Assembly (NCBI GenBank): GCA_963771985.1
Contig: CAVYVO010000024.1
Coordinates: 248,001 to 312,000 of the forward strand
Reading direction: 5' to 3'
Length of the DNA stretch: 64,000 nucleotides
Origin: Trebonia sp963771985
GTDB lineage: Bacteria; Actinomycetota; Actinomycetes; Streptosporangiales; Streptosporangiaceae
Below the pieces are notes generated by a model. That model was not told the origin of the DNA. It saw only the letters and a program-made list of their open reading frames with translations, and searched no databases. Positions within the stretch are counted from its first letter, which is position 1. Each line of letters starts with the position of its first letter. Both the position numbers and the translations under genes were made by a program. Shown here one piece after another: positions 1 through 8,712 of the stretch.

Positions 1-1998
1 CTCCTCCATGATGGCGTTGTTGCTCAGCCGGCTGCCCGCGCGCTCCCATAGGGAGTCCGCCGCGCCGAGCAGCCACGCGGCCCGCGCGCAGCGCCCGGCG
101 TCGGCCGCCAGCCAGGCGAGCACCTCAAGCGCGAAGGCGCCGCCCACGAAGTCGCCGAGCTCGTGCTTGGCCGCCAGCCCCTGCCGGAGGGCGGCCGCGC
201 ACTCGGCCTCCTTGCCCGGCTGCTGATACAGGGCCAGCGCGGAGATCACGTGCAGGTAGCTGCGCAGCCAGCGCTCGCCCGCGCCGAGCCCGCCCAGCCC
301 GTGCTGGCAGGACGCGACGGACTGATCGAAATTCCCCGACAGCTGGTACAGCAGCGCCATCTGGGCGTCGAGGCAGAGCAGCCCGGCGCGGGAACCGGCG
401 GCGGCGAGCCGTCGCCGGGCCTGCGCCCCCGCGTCGACGGCCTCGTCGTGGTGCCCGGCGAACGTCAGCGCGAGGTTCAGGGCGAGGTATCCGCGCGCGC
501 GCAGCCGGTCGTCGCCCAGCTCGGCCGCCATCTCGGTGCCCTCCCGCGCCCGCGCCACCGCCTCCGGGTAGCCCTGGACCGCGCCGATGAGGCCGCGGTC
601 GATGAGGGCGCAGGCCCGCTCCGGCGACGGCGCGGGCCCGGGGAACCTGTCGAGGACCTTGTCCAGCCAGTAGGCGCCCTCGCGCAGCGACCCCGACATG
701 TGCCAGTACGCGTAGAGCACGCAGGCGAGCCCGGCGGCGTCCCGGTCCTGCCCGGGCCCGGCGAAGGCGTATTCCAGCGCCGCCCGGATGTTGTCGTGCT
801 CGGCGCGCAGCTGGCGCAGCCGCGCCAGCTGGTCGTCGTCGGCGAAGCGGCGGCCGAAGCAGCGTGCCATCGCGAGGTAGCGGGCGATGTGCCGGGCACG
901 GCAGTCCGCCGCCTGCCCGGACCGTGCGAGCCGCTCCGCGGCGAACTCGCGCAGGGAGTCCAGCAGCCGGTACCGGGTGGACGCGGCGCCGCCCGGCCCG
1001 TCCCGCAGCACCACGGACTTGTCCACCAGGCTGATCAGCACCTGCAGCACCCGCTCGCGCGGCACCGTCTCGCAGGCCCCCACGTCCTCGGCCGCGGTCA
1101 CGTCAAAGCTCCCGGCGAAGACCGACAGCCGGTCCCACAGCGCCCGCTCGGCTGGCGTGCACAGGCTGTAGCTCCACTCGATGGCGGTGCGCAGCGTCTG
1201 GTGGCGCGAGACCGTGCCGCGCCGGCCGCCGGTCAGCACGTGGAACTGCCTCTCCAGCCGGTCGGCTAGTTCCGGAAGCGGCAGCGCGCGCAGCCTGACG
1301 GCGGCGAGCTCGATCGCCAGCGGCATGCCGTCGAGGCGACGGCAGAGCCTGATGACGTCCGTCCGGTTGGCCGCGGTGACGGCGAACCCGGGGACCGCGG
1401 CGGTCGCGCGCTGGGCGAAGAGCTCGACCGCGTCGCCGGACTCCGCCGCCGCTGCCGCGGCCTCCTCCGGGCTGGGCACCGGCAGCGGCTGCAGCCGGAA
1501 GGTGTGCTCGCCGGGCACGTCGAGCGGCTGCCTGCTGGTGGTCAGCAGGGTGACGCCCGCGGTCTGCCGGAGGACCGACTCCGCCAGCAGCGCGCAGGCG
1601 TCGACCAGGTGCTCGCAGGTGTCGAGGATCAGCAGCAGCCGGCGGGTGCGCAGGTGGTCGAGCACCGCGGCGAGCCGCGGGCGGTCGTCCTGCTCCTGCA
1701 GGCCCAGGCAGCTCGCGACGGCGTTGGGCAGCAGCTCGGGGTCGCGCAGGCCGGACAGCTCGGCGAGCCGGATCCCGTCCGGGTGCTGGCCGGCCGCGCG
1801 GGCCGCGGCGCGCAGCGCGACGCGGGTCTTGCCGACCCCGCCCGGGCCGACCACGGTGACGAGCCGGGCGCTGCCGAGCAGGGTGCCCAGCCACGCGAGC
1901 TCGTTCTCGCGCCCGACGAAACCGGTGACCTCCGCGGGCAGCAGGCACCCGCCGCCACGCCGGGCGTCAAGGTCGCTCGGCGGGGCAGCGGATGTCAT
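1..1998 (-). CDS. AfsR/LuxR-like NB-ARC ATPase regulator, 3' end outside window
   Basis: The reading frame is open from an ATG at 1998 to the window edge (666 codons), so the C-terminus is missing. The N-terminus has a phrase typical of this family (LPAEVTGFVGRENELAWLG) followed by a Walker A loop GPGGVGKT at residues 51-58, and a Walker B-like LLLILDTCEHL near residue 117. Helical TPR-like sequence follows. Known relatives are STAND-type ATPase regulators, often ending in a LuxR or preceded by a SARP/winged-helix domain; no DNA-binding domain is visible in the part present, so a LuxR domain beyond the window is an inference. GAGG lies 6 bases before the ATG. It is co-directional with the downstream kinase region but separated from the next gene (sqd1, same strand) by 78 bases. 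Confidence 0.85.
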   Translation of the reverse strand, partial: MTSAAPPSDLDARRGGGCLLPAEVTGFVGRENELAWLGTLLGSARLVTVVGPGGVGKTRVALRAAARAAGQHPDGIRLAELSGLRDPELLPNAVASCLGLQEQDDRPRLAAVLDHLRTRRLLLILDTCEHLVDACALLAESVLRQTAGVTLLTTSRQPLDVPGEHTFRLQPLPVPSPEEAAAAAAESGDAVELFAQRATAAVPGFAVTAANRTDVIRLCRRLDGMPLAIELAAVRLRALPLPELADRLERQFHVLTGGRRGTVSRHQTLRTAIEWSYSLCTPAERALWDRLSVFAGSFDVTAAEDVGACETVPRERVLQVLISLVDKSVVLRDGPGGAASTRYRLLDSLREFAAERLARSGQAADCRARHIARYLAMARCFGRRFADDDQLARLRQLRAEHDNIRAALEYAFAGPGQDRDAAGLACVLYAYWHMSGSLREGAYWLDKVLDRFPGPAPSPERACALIDRGLIGAVQGYPEAVARAREGTEMAAELGDDRLRARGYLALNLALTFAGHHDEAVDAGAQARRRLAAAGSRAGLLCLDAQMALLYQLSGNFDQSVASCQHGLGGLGAGERWLRSYLHVISALALYQQPGKEAECAAALRQGLAAKHELGDFVGGAFALEVLAWLAADAGRCARAAWLLGAADSLWERAGSRLSNNAIMEE

Positions 1999-2076
1999 CG
2001 TTACCTCACGTTGGTTCGGAGTGTGGCCACGATAGTATCTCGGCCTGCGCCGCGCATGTTTTGCGTGACGGCGTGA

Positions 2077-3300
2077 TTACACTCCGTCAGATTCGTTGAC
2101 GGGCAGCTCGGTCATGAGGTCGTCGGCGGTTTCCATGCCCGATTTCCAGACCGACCGGGCGACGATCTTGCGCAGGTCGGCGCGCCCGGCGTACCGGCGC
2201 GCGATGTCGGTGACCTCGCCGAGCAGGCCCTCGGACAGGGTGGTGGGCTCCAGGCCGAGCGCGAGGAACTGGTCGTTGCGGACGATCAGCTCGTTCTCCT
2301 CGGCTTCCCTGCGGGGGTTGGGCAGGTAGGCGATGTCCGCGCCGGTGATGTCGGAGATCAGCTTGGCCAGGTCGAGCACCCGGTGGGTCTCGGTCATCTG
2401 GTTGAGCACGAGCGGCTTCTCCCCGGCCTGCGGCGGGTTGGACAGCGCGATCTCGATGCACCGCACGGTGTCCTTGATGTGGATGAACGCGCGGGTCTGC
2501 CCGCCGGTGCCGTGCACGGTCAGCGGGTGGCCGATCGCGGCCTGCATGAGGAACCGGTTCAGCACGGTGCCGTAGTCGCCGTCGTAGTCGAACCGGTTGA
2601 TCAGCCGCTCGTCCCGCACGGTCTGATTGGTCTGGGTGCCCCAGACGATGCCCTGGTGCAGGTCGGTGATCCGCAGCCCGTCGTTCTTGGCGTAGAACGC
2701 GAACAGCAGCTGGTCCAGGGTCTTGGTCATGTGGTACACCGAGCCGGGGTTGGCCGGGTGCAGGATCTCCCGCTCCAGGTCCCCGTCCGGGGTGGGCACC
2801 TTGACGGTCAGGTACCCCTCGGGGATCGGCGCGGACCCCGACCAGCCGTAGCCGTAGACGCCCATGGTGCCCAGGTGCACCACCGCCGCCTCCACGCCCG
2901 TGTCCACGAGCGCGGTGAGCAGGTTGTGGGTGGCGCGCACGTTGTTGTCGACCGTGTACCGCTTGGTCTTCTCCGAGCGCATCGAGTAAGGTGCCGCGCG
3001 CTGCTCGGCGAAGTGCACGACCGCGTCCGGCCGCAGCTCGAGCAGCACCGTGGCCAGCCGGTCGTATTCGGTGGCCAGGTCGACGTTCACGAACCCGATC
3101 TCGCGCCCGGAAACCTCGCGCCACGCGGCGGTCCGGTCACCAATCGGCACGATCGGAGTCAGCGAGTCGACCTCCAGGTCGATGTCGATCTTCCGGCGGC
3201 TGAGGTTGTCCAAGATGGTGATGTCATGACCGCGGTCCGACAAATACAGCGCTGTCGGCCAGCCGCAGAAACCATCACCGCCGAGTACGAGGACGCGCAT
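2077..3300 (-). CDS. sqd1: UDP-sulfoquinovose synthase (SQD1 family)
   Basis: Extended short-chain dehydrogenase that makes UDP-sulfoquinovose from UDP-glucose and sulfite, the head-group donor for sulfolipid or sulfoglycan synthesis. The protein (407 aa) begins with the dinucleotide fold LVLGGDGFCGW (residues 4-14) and carries the family signatures DNLSRR, SLTPI, HFAEQRAAPYSM, LGTMG (Thr145) and the YxxxK pair YHMTK (Tyr189, Lys193). These match the plant and archaeal SQD1/Agl3 pattern rather than generic epimerases. The ATG at 3300 is preferred over 3312 because GGGAG sits 5 bases before it. No sulfotransferase, glycosyltransferase or SqdX-like partner is visible next to it, so the acceptor is unknown. 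Confidence 0.9.
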   Translation of the reverse strand: MRVLVLGGDGFCGWPTALYLSDRGHDITILDNLSRRKIDIDLEVDSLTPIVPIGDRTAAWREVSGREIGFVNVDLATEYDRLATVLLELRPDAVVHFAEQRAAPYSMRSEKTKRYTVDNNVRATHNLLTALVDTGVEAAVVHLGTMGVYGYGWSGSAPIPEGYLTVKVPTPDGDLEREILHPANPGSVYHMTKTLDQLLFAFYAKNDGLRITDLHQGIVWGTQTNQTVRDERLINRFDYDGDYGTVLNRFLMQAAIGHPLTVHGTGGQTRAFIHIKDTVRCIEIALSNPPQAGEKPLVLNQMTETHRVLDLAKLISDITGADIAYLPNPRREAEENELIVRNDQFLALGLEPTTLSEGLLGEVTDIARRYAGRADLRKIVARSVWKSGMETADDLMTELPVNESDGV

Positions 3301-3563
3301 TCCGACTCCCATCGCATTAGCAGCGAATCCTGCGCCGTGACTTTACCTCGCCCGAAGGATGCCCGCCATGTAACCGGCGGACGTTACCGGGCGGCCGGCT
3401 GTTGGCCCGCACGACGCTTGCTTCTGCCTGGGAGTTTAGCCGTATGTCGCCTTCGTGACGGGTTTCATATGGCTGCTGGTCCGCCAGTTGCTCCCGTGAC
3501 AATCATCACGAACGGTCATTAGCCCGAACGGACCATGGGTGACTCCCAGACCCCGGACAGTTA

Positions 3564-3962
3564 CTACAGCTCGGCGCGCATGGCCGGGGTAAGCAGCTCG
3601 CCGACCGCTCCGACTAGGCGCGTCATCTCATACGAGACCTGGCGGGTATCGCATTCGGGCGCGGTGAGGACGGCCAGGCTCGACCCGTCGCTGATCGCCT
3701 TGACGAACATCAGGCCGGCGTCCATCTCGACCAGCGCCTGCGTGGCCGCGCCGCCCTCGAAGATCCGCGCCGCGCCCTGCATGAGGCTGGTCAGCCCGGA
3801 CGTGATGGCCGCGAGCTGCTCGACCGCCCTGCCCGGGATGCCCGCGGACAGCGCCAGCGGCACTCCGTCCGCGGAGACCACGATCGCGTGCGCGACGTCT
3901 TCCACCCGCGTGGTGAAGTCGGTGACCAGCCAGTTCAGGTCCTGCCGGTAGGCTCCGCTCAA
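3564..3962 (-). CDS. Roadblock/LC7 domain protein (CvnB-like)
   Basis: A 132-aa protein with the roadblock fold pattern of conservon operons: DLNWLVTDFTTRVEDVAHAIVVSADGVPL followed by a helix and the strand ATQALVEMDAGLMFV. In actinomycetes such proteins act with a CvnA-type sensor kinase and a downstream Ras-like GTPase. The start is TTG at 3962, chosen because GGGAG ends 7 bases upstream and the kinase stop codon lies only 3 bases before it, implying translational coupling. The usual CvnC (DUF742) and CvnD (GTPase) genes are absent: the next gene downstream is sqd1, so this conservon is partial. Confidence 0.85.
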   Translation of the reverse strand: MSGAYRQDLNWLVTDFTTRVEDVAHAIVVSADGVPLALSAGIPGRAVEQLAAITSGLTSLMQGAARIFEGGAATQALVEMDAGLMFVKAISDGSSLAVLTAPECDTRQVSYEMTRLVGAVGELLTPAMRAEL

Positions 3963-3965
3963 CGC

Positions 3966-6953
3966 CTAGCTCCCATCTCCTGCGCTTGATGTCCAGCCTT
4001 CGGCCTGGCGGCTGCCGAGCTGGAACCCGGACAGGCGGCTGCGCGCCATCGCGGGCGAGCGCCGCGGCAACGTCGGCCGCGCGGGCGCCGCCTGGTCCAT
4101 CTCATAGCCGAGCGTCCGCGCGCCGGCCGTCGGCATCTCTCCCATGCTCTGGTCTCCCGTGCCCGCGTCTGTCGCCGAGCGTCCGCTCGCCGCGCCGTGG
4201 AAGAGGTTCGCTCCCGGTATCCGGGTCGGCAGGCCCGCCGACGTCCGGCTGCCGAGCACCGGCTCGCTGGCCGTCTCGGCGGTCCGCCAGCCATCGCCGG
4301 CGTCTCCCGCGTCCTGGCCCCAGCCTTCAGCGCCTCCGGCCCAGCCGCCGCCAGCGTTTCCGGCCCAGCCGCCGCCGGCGTTCCCGGCCCAGCCGCCGCC
4401 GGCGTTCCCGGCCCAGCCGCCGCCGGCGTTTCCGGCCCAGCCGCCGCCAGCGTTTCCGGCCCAGCCGGCCCCGGCCCCGGCCCTGGCGTCGTCGGCCCAG
4501 CCGCCGCTGCCGTTCCGGTGCCCGGCGTCCGCGGCCGCGCTGTCGTCGGTGTCAGCCATGCCCGCGCTGACGAGCGTGCCCGTGCCCCTGGCTGTGCCCG
4601 CGGTTGCGGCTGCGGCCGCGTCCCGCGCGCTTGAGGGCCGCTTGGCGCGGAACCACTCCGACTTCGCGGCGGCCGGCGCGGCCGCGGCCGGCGTCCCCAG
4701 GGCGCTGTCGGCGTAGTCGTCGTCCTGCTGGCCGTCGGCGGCGCGCAGCACGAGACTGTGCCGGCCGCCGGCCCGCCGCCCGCCCACCCTGAGCTGACCG
4801 ATCGTGGCCTGGTCGACCGTCTGCCGCGGCCGCGGGTCCGCGTACCGGACGGCTTCCCGGCCGGTGAGCGTGCCCGGCAGCCAGACCAGGGCGGACAGCC
4901 CCTGCGGTGACGCGGCGCGCAGCCGGACCCGGACCCCGTGCCGCGCCGCCAGCCGCGACACGGCGAACAGCCCCATGTGCCTGGAGACCGACACGTCGAC
5001 CAGCGGCGGATTGTCCAGCCGCCAGTTCATCTCGTCAAGCCTGGTGGGGGAGACGCCGACCCCGTTGTCGCGGACCTCGAGGAGCACGCCGCCGCTGGTG
5101 ATCTCCTGGCCCGAGACGTGCACCGAAGTATCCCGGGGCGAGAACATGGTGGCGTTCTCGATGATCTCCGCGAGCAGGTGCACGATGTCGGAGGCCGCTT
5201 GCCCGGAGACCACGATCCCGGGCTCGATGTTGAGCACCACCCTGCCGTACTGCTCGATCTCCGAGGTCGCGGCGCGGGCCACGTCGGTGAGCGGCACCGG
5301 TTCGCTCCACTTGCGCACCGGTTCCTCGCCGGCGAGCACGAGAAGGTTCTCGGAGTTGCGGCGCATGCGGGTGACCAGGTGGTCCATCGCGAATAGGTTG
5401 GACAGCCGGTTCGGGTCGTCCTCGGTCTGCTCCAGGGAGTCGATCATGCGTGTCAGCCGCTCGATCAGCGGCACGCTGCGGCGGGACAGGCTGATGAACA
5501 TCGCGCTGAGGCTGCCGCGCAACAGCGCCTCGTTGCCCGCCAGCCGGACGGCCTCGCGGTGCACCTGGTCGAACGCGCGGGCCACCCGGCCGATCTCGTC
5601 AGTGGAGTGCACGCTGATCGGCTCGACTTCCAGGCTCGCGCTCGGGTCCGTGGCCTCGCTGAGCTCGGCGACGCGGGACGGCAGCCGGTTCGTCGCGATC
5701 TCGAGGGCATCCCCTTGCAGCCTGCGCAGCGGATCGACCAGGGACCGGGCGACGACGAAGGTCAAGACCAGCACGAGGAGCAGCACGACGGCGGTCACCG
5801 CGGCGGTGAGCTCAGCCGACTGCCGTGCGCCCTGCTCGAGTGCCCGGCTCCGGCCGACGATCCCCGCGGCCAGCTGCTGTTCGACGCTTCGCTCCCGGTT
5901 GATCGTGTCGCTCATGGTGGAAAACCACAGGCCCGGTGCCTTTGTCAGGGAGACGTTCACCCCGCCGATGCGGATATTGCTCAGCGCCTCTTGGAACGCC
6001 TGGGCAGGGGCGAGCTGCGTGTTGTCGGCCGTGGTGAGGAAGTTGTTCAGCAGCTGCGTCGCGTCGACCGTCTCGCCGTTCACCGCGTTGAGATAGGCGT
6101 TCTCCTCGGTCGGCGTGGCCGATGTCTGGAAGGCGCTCAGGTAGGCGTTCTCGAGCCCCTGCGCGGTGGTCAGCGACTGCAGGGCGCCGCCGAACGAGCC
6201 CTGCAGCAGCGCGATGTAGAGGATCGCGCGTTCCTGGGAGGCCTGGTCCTTCGCCCTGGACAGCGAGCCGAGCGTGCGCACTTCACTGGCGAGGAGGGCG
6301 TCTCCGCTGCTGCCGGTGATCTCGTCGTTCAGGTTGAACAGGTCGGCGATGGCGTCCGTGTAGGACTCGATCACCGAGTCCGCGGACTGGGTCATCAGCA
6401 GCGTGCGTATGCCAGGGGTGCCCTTGCCGCCGAGGTGGCCGATCATGGCGATCACCTCCGCGGCCTGGGTCTGCGTGCTGGCCGGGAACGGGCTGCCGAT
6501 CTGCGCTGCCAGGGTCTGCACCGGCCCGGCGGCGGCGTTCGTGACAGCCTGCGCGCTCTGCACCTGGGCCTGCAGTGACCGGGCGGTCGTGTCGAGCTTT
6601 TCACCGGGGCTGGGGCAATTCCCGTGGGGGCTGGCGGCGCAGAGCGCTGCGGTGAGGTCACGCTCGTTCTCTATCGCCTGCGCGAGCGCGGTGACCTGCT
6701 CCCCGAGGACGGCGAGCTGCGTCGTCCGGGCGAAGTCGGTCGCCGACTCGGCGGCGGAGGCGACGCGCAGGCCGCCGAAGACCACGCCCATGACGAGGGC
6801 CATCGCGATGAGCACGACAAGCCGCCGTGACACCGGCCAGTTGCTCAGGGACAACGCCGGTAGCCTGGGCGGACTCAGGCGGAACCGCGCTGGCAGGGCA
6901 GCGGCGGCGTGACTCGCGGGTCGCGGGCTGACCGGCACGTCAGGGCTACTCAT
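3966..6953 (-). CDS. Nitrate/nitrite-sensor-type histidine kinase (CvnA-like)
   Basis: A 995-aa membrane sensor. Residues about 45-65 form one membrane segment (LVVLIAMALVMGVVFGG). A long extracytoplasmic helical region of the NIT-domain type follows, then a second membrane segment (VTAVVLLLVLVLTFVVA) leading into a HAMP linker (LVDPLRRL). The HATPase region has the N box EIIENATMFSP and the G box VRDNGVGV. No clear phospho-acceptor H-box is visible, as is common for CvnA proteins. The C-terminal 250 residues are low complexity and include five copies of an 8-residue repeat. The ATG at 6953 is preferred over an upstream in-frame start at 7082: GAGG lies 8 bases before it and the added residues look non-coding. 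Confidence 0.88.
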   Translation of the reverse strand: MSSPDVPVSPRPASHAAAALPARFRLSPPRLPALSLSNWPVSRRLVVLIAMALVMGVVFGGLRVASAAESATDFARTTQLAVLGEQVTALAQAIENERDLTAALCAASPHGNCPSPGEKLDTTARSLQAQVQSAQAVTNAAAGPVQTLAAQIGSPFPASTQTQAAEVIAMIGHLGGKGTPGIRTLLMTQSADSVIESYTDAIADLFNLNDEITGSSGDALLASEVRTLGSLSRAKDQASQERAILYIALLQGSFGGALQSLTTAQGLENAYLSAFQTSATPTEENAYLNAVNGETVDATQLLNNFLTTADNTQLAPAQAFQEALSNIRIGGVNVSLTKAPGLWFSTMSDTINRERSVEQQLAAGIVGRSRALEQGARQSAELTAAVTAVVLLLVLVLTFVVARSLVDPLRRLQGDALEIATNRLPSRVAELSEATDPSASLEVEPISVHSTDEIGRVARAFDQVHREAVRLAGNEALLRGSLSAMFISLSRRSVPLIERLTRMIDSLEQTEDDPNRLSNLFAMDHLVTRMRRNSENLLVLAGEEPVRKWSEPVPLTDVARAATSEIEQYGRVVLNIEPGIVVSGQAASDIVHLLAEIIENATMFSPRDTSVHVSGQEITSGGVLLEVRDNGVGVSPTRLDEMNWRLDNPPLVDVSVSRHMGLFAVSRLAARHGVRVRLRAASPQGLSALVWLPGTLTGREAVRYADPRPRQTVDQATIGQLRVGGRRAGGRHSLVLRAADGQQDDDYADSALGTPAAAAPAAAKSEWFRAKRPSSARDAAAAATAGTARGTGTLVSAGMADTDDSAAADAGHRNGSGGWADDARAGAGAGWAGNAGGGWAGNAGGGWAGNAGGGWAGNAGGGWAGNAGGGWAGGAEGWGQDAGDAGDGWRTAETASEPVLGSRTSAGLPTRIPGANLFHGAASGRSATDAGTGDQSMGEMPTAGARTLGYEMDQAAPARPTLPRRSPAMARSRLSGFQLGSRQAEGWTSSAGDGS
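4342..4470 (-). repeat. 24-bp tandem repeat inside the kinase gene
   Basis: About five consecutive copies of a 24-bp unit, encoding WAGNAGGG on the minus strand. Copies differ only at synonymous positions (for example GTTCCC against GTTTCC). The array lies in the low-complexity cytoplasmic tail and keeps the reading frame, so copy number can change without breaking the protein. Confidence 0.9.
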
Positions 6954-7283
6954 CGTTCTGCCCTCGCATGTCCATATCTGTTTCGACGCGCGTAAATGGC
7001 GACATGAGACGGGCGAGGCACACCAGACCTCCCCGTCCGGTACGCATATGTGACTAGCTGGACAGTGTAACGTTCCACACATTCAGATGCGCCTAAATCA
7101 CCAATTTGCGATCCATCGTCCGAATGTCTTGTTGTCGCAGCAAAAGACAACGAAGAGACCAGCAGAGACTAGTGTGATTATGGGGCAATGCTGCTTAGCT
7201 TGACACGGTCTACTAGGGGTGCCGCCCGGGCCGTGCGCGTCGCCACTTTAACTGTCCGTGAGTGTCATCCGTCAAGCTAGAAC

Positions 7284-7355
7284 GATGATTCCGAAAACAT
7301 TTTTCCCCATGTAAATAATTCATCCTATAGCAACGAAAACTATTCGCGATCATGG
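7284..7355 (+). repeat. Dispersed AT-rich 72-bp element, copy A
   Basis: First of three copies in the window (others at 13042-13113 and, inverted, 40037-40108). The three align without gaps over 72 bases. Shared blocks are GAAAAYATTTTT, GTAAATAATTCATCCTATA (GTAAGTAAATCATTCTATA in copy C), CGAAAA and ATCATG. The two ends form an imperfect inverted repeat (ATGAT..CGAA against TTCG..ATCAT). Copies A and C share a further 85 bases on the right (to 7440), including GGTCACATTCTGTAGCA. The element stands out in a G+C-rich background and lies between the kinase 5' end and the aminotransferase 3' end. Confidence 0.85.
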
Positions 7356-7415
7356 TCGGCTGCGCCGGAAGTCCGTGGCAGGGCACGCGAAATGGTCACA
7401 TTCTGTAGCATGACT

Positions 7416-7440
7416 GCCCGATATGTCCTTAATATCGGGC
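7416..7440 (-). terminator. Perfect 9-bp stem hairpin after the aminotransferase gene
   Basis: GCCCGATAT (7416-7424) pairs perfectly with ATATCGGGC (7432-7440) around a 7-base loop. It begins 8 bases after the aminotransferase stop codon and overlaps the right end of repeat copy A. There is no following T run, so it would be a G+C-type actinobacterial terminator. In the related copy C the arms no longer pair well. Confidence 0.6.
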
Positions 7441-7448
7441 CGGACGAG

Positions 7449-8675
7449 CTAGGCCAGCAGGAACTTGACCGCCTCGAGGGCGGCCTGGATGTTCGCCACG
7501 GAGTTCGCGTAGGAAAGGCGGAGGAACCCCTCGCCCCAGGTCCCGAACGCGGTCCCGGACAGCGCGGCCACACCGGCCTCGTCCAGGAGCCTGGCCTGCA
7601 GTGTCGCGGCGGAAAGGCCGGTGCCGGTGATGTTCGGGAAGGCGTAGAACGCGCCCTGCGGCTCGACGCAGCTGACCCCCGGGATCTCGTTCAGACCGGC
7701 GACGATGACGTCCCTGCGGCGGCGGAACTCGGTGACCATCGCCCGTACCCCGTCCTGCGGTCCGGCGAGCGCCGCGATCGCCGCGTACTGGCTGAACGCC
7801 GAGGTGCAGGACACCGAGTTGATCGCCAGCCGGGTCACCGGCTCCACGAGAGCCGGAGGGAAGACGCCGAACCCGAGCCGCCAGCCGGTCATCGCGTACG
7901 TCTTCGACCACCCGTCGAGCAAGATGGTACGGTCCGCCATGCCGTCGAAGTCGAGCACGCTAACGTGTTGGGCCTCTGCTTGCCCTAGGGGGGACGATCC
8001 CCCTTCAACCCCCCGGTTAGGCGTGTACCTGATCGCCCAGTACACCTCGTCGGAGAGCACCACCAGGTCGTGGCGCTCCGCCAGCTCCGCGATCGCCGCG
8101 CAGTCCGCACGGGTCAGCGCGCTGCCGCACGGGTTGTGCGGCGAGTTGATGATGAGCAGCCTGGAGCGGGGAGTGATCAGGCGTTCGAGTTCGGCGACGT
8201 CGATGCGGAATCCGTTGCTCTCCCGCAGCGGCACCGGCACGGGCACGGCGCCGGCGAACGAGGTGATCGACTCGTACATCGGGAAGCCGGGGTCCGGATA
8301 GAGCACCTCGTCCCCGGGGCCGGCCAGCGCGAGGATGGTGAAGAACATGATCGGCTTGGCGCCCGGCGTCACCACCACCCGGTCCGGGGACACGCGCATC
8401 CGCCCGGTCCGCTCGAGGAACGCCGCGACCTCCTCCCGCAGCGCGGGGATGCCCGGCGCTGGCACGTAGTGCGTGTGACCGGCCCGCAGCGCCTCGACAG
8501 CGGCCTCGACGATGTGGCCGGCCGTCGGGAAGTCCGGCTCGCCGATCTCCAGGTGGATGACAGGGGTGCCGACCGCCTCCAGTGCCTTGGCGCGGGCGAG
8601 CACCTCGAACGCGGACTCGGTGCCGAGCTGGCTCATGCGGTCGGCGAGCCGGAAAGTGGGCCGGGAAGCGGTCAT
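7449..8675 (-). CDS. PLP-dependent class I/II aminotransferase
   Basis: A 408-aa fold-type I aminotransferase of the AspC/AlaA-like group, which moves amino groups between an amino acid and a 2-oxo acid. Visible motifs: HLEIGEPDFPT near the N-terminus, the SPHNPCG loop (Asn181), SDEVY (Asp209), and the Schiff-base lysine in DGWSKTYAMTGWRLG (Lys258). Substrate cannot be read from sequence. Start at 8675 is chosen because the alternative at 8714 would overlap the first codon of the divergent sigma gene; no strong ribosome site separates them. Residues about 219-236 (PNRGVEGGSSPLGQAEAQ) look like an in-frame insertion in a surface loop and are encoded by a G-rich palindromic stretch. Confidence 0.88.
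   Translation of the reverse strand: MTASRPTFRLADRMSQLGTESAFEVLARAKALEAVGTPVIHLEIGEPDFPTAGHIVEAAVEALRAGHTHYVPAPGIPALREEVAAFLERTGRMRVSPDRVVVTPGAKPIMFFTILALAGPGDEVLYPDPGFPMYESITSFAGAVPVPVPLRESNGFRIDVAELERLITPRSRLLIINSPHNPCGSALTRADCAAIAELAERHDLVVLSDEVYWAIRYTPNRGVEGGSSPLGQAEAQHVSVLDFDGMADRTILLDGWSKTYAMTGWRLGFGVFPPALVEPVTRLAINSVSCTSAFSQYAAIAALAGPQDGVRAMVTEFRRRRDVIVAGLNEIPGVSCVEPQGAFYAFPNITGTGLSAATLQARLLDEAGVAALSGTAFGTWGEGFLRLSYANSVANIQAALEAVKFLLA
7988..8003. repeat. G-run hairpin inserted in the aminotransferase coding sequence
   Basis: A run of six G (7988-7993) and a run of five C (7999-8003) flank ACGAT, giving a short strong hairpin; another C run follows at 8009. It falls exactly where the protein has about 18 residues more than expected for the family, between YWAIRYT and HVSVLD. 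Confidence 0.5.
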
Positions 8676-8712
8676 GGCCCGATCATAGATTTCGCGTGGA
8701 AGACTTGCTGTC

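Noticed and set aside
163..1269. Long open frame on the plus strand opposite the NB-ARC regulator
   Set aside because: It is antisense to a gene with clear Walker motifs; long antisense frames are normal at this G+C content and the translation has no family signal.
4342..4470. Regular 24-bp repeats considered as a CRISPR array
   Set aside because: No unique spacers; the units are adjacent and encode an 8-residue repeat in the kinase tail.
7083..7283. Promoter or riboswitch upstream of the histidine kinase
   Set aside because: No consensus promoter elements or conserved RNA fold could be identified by eye.
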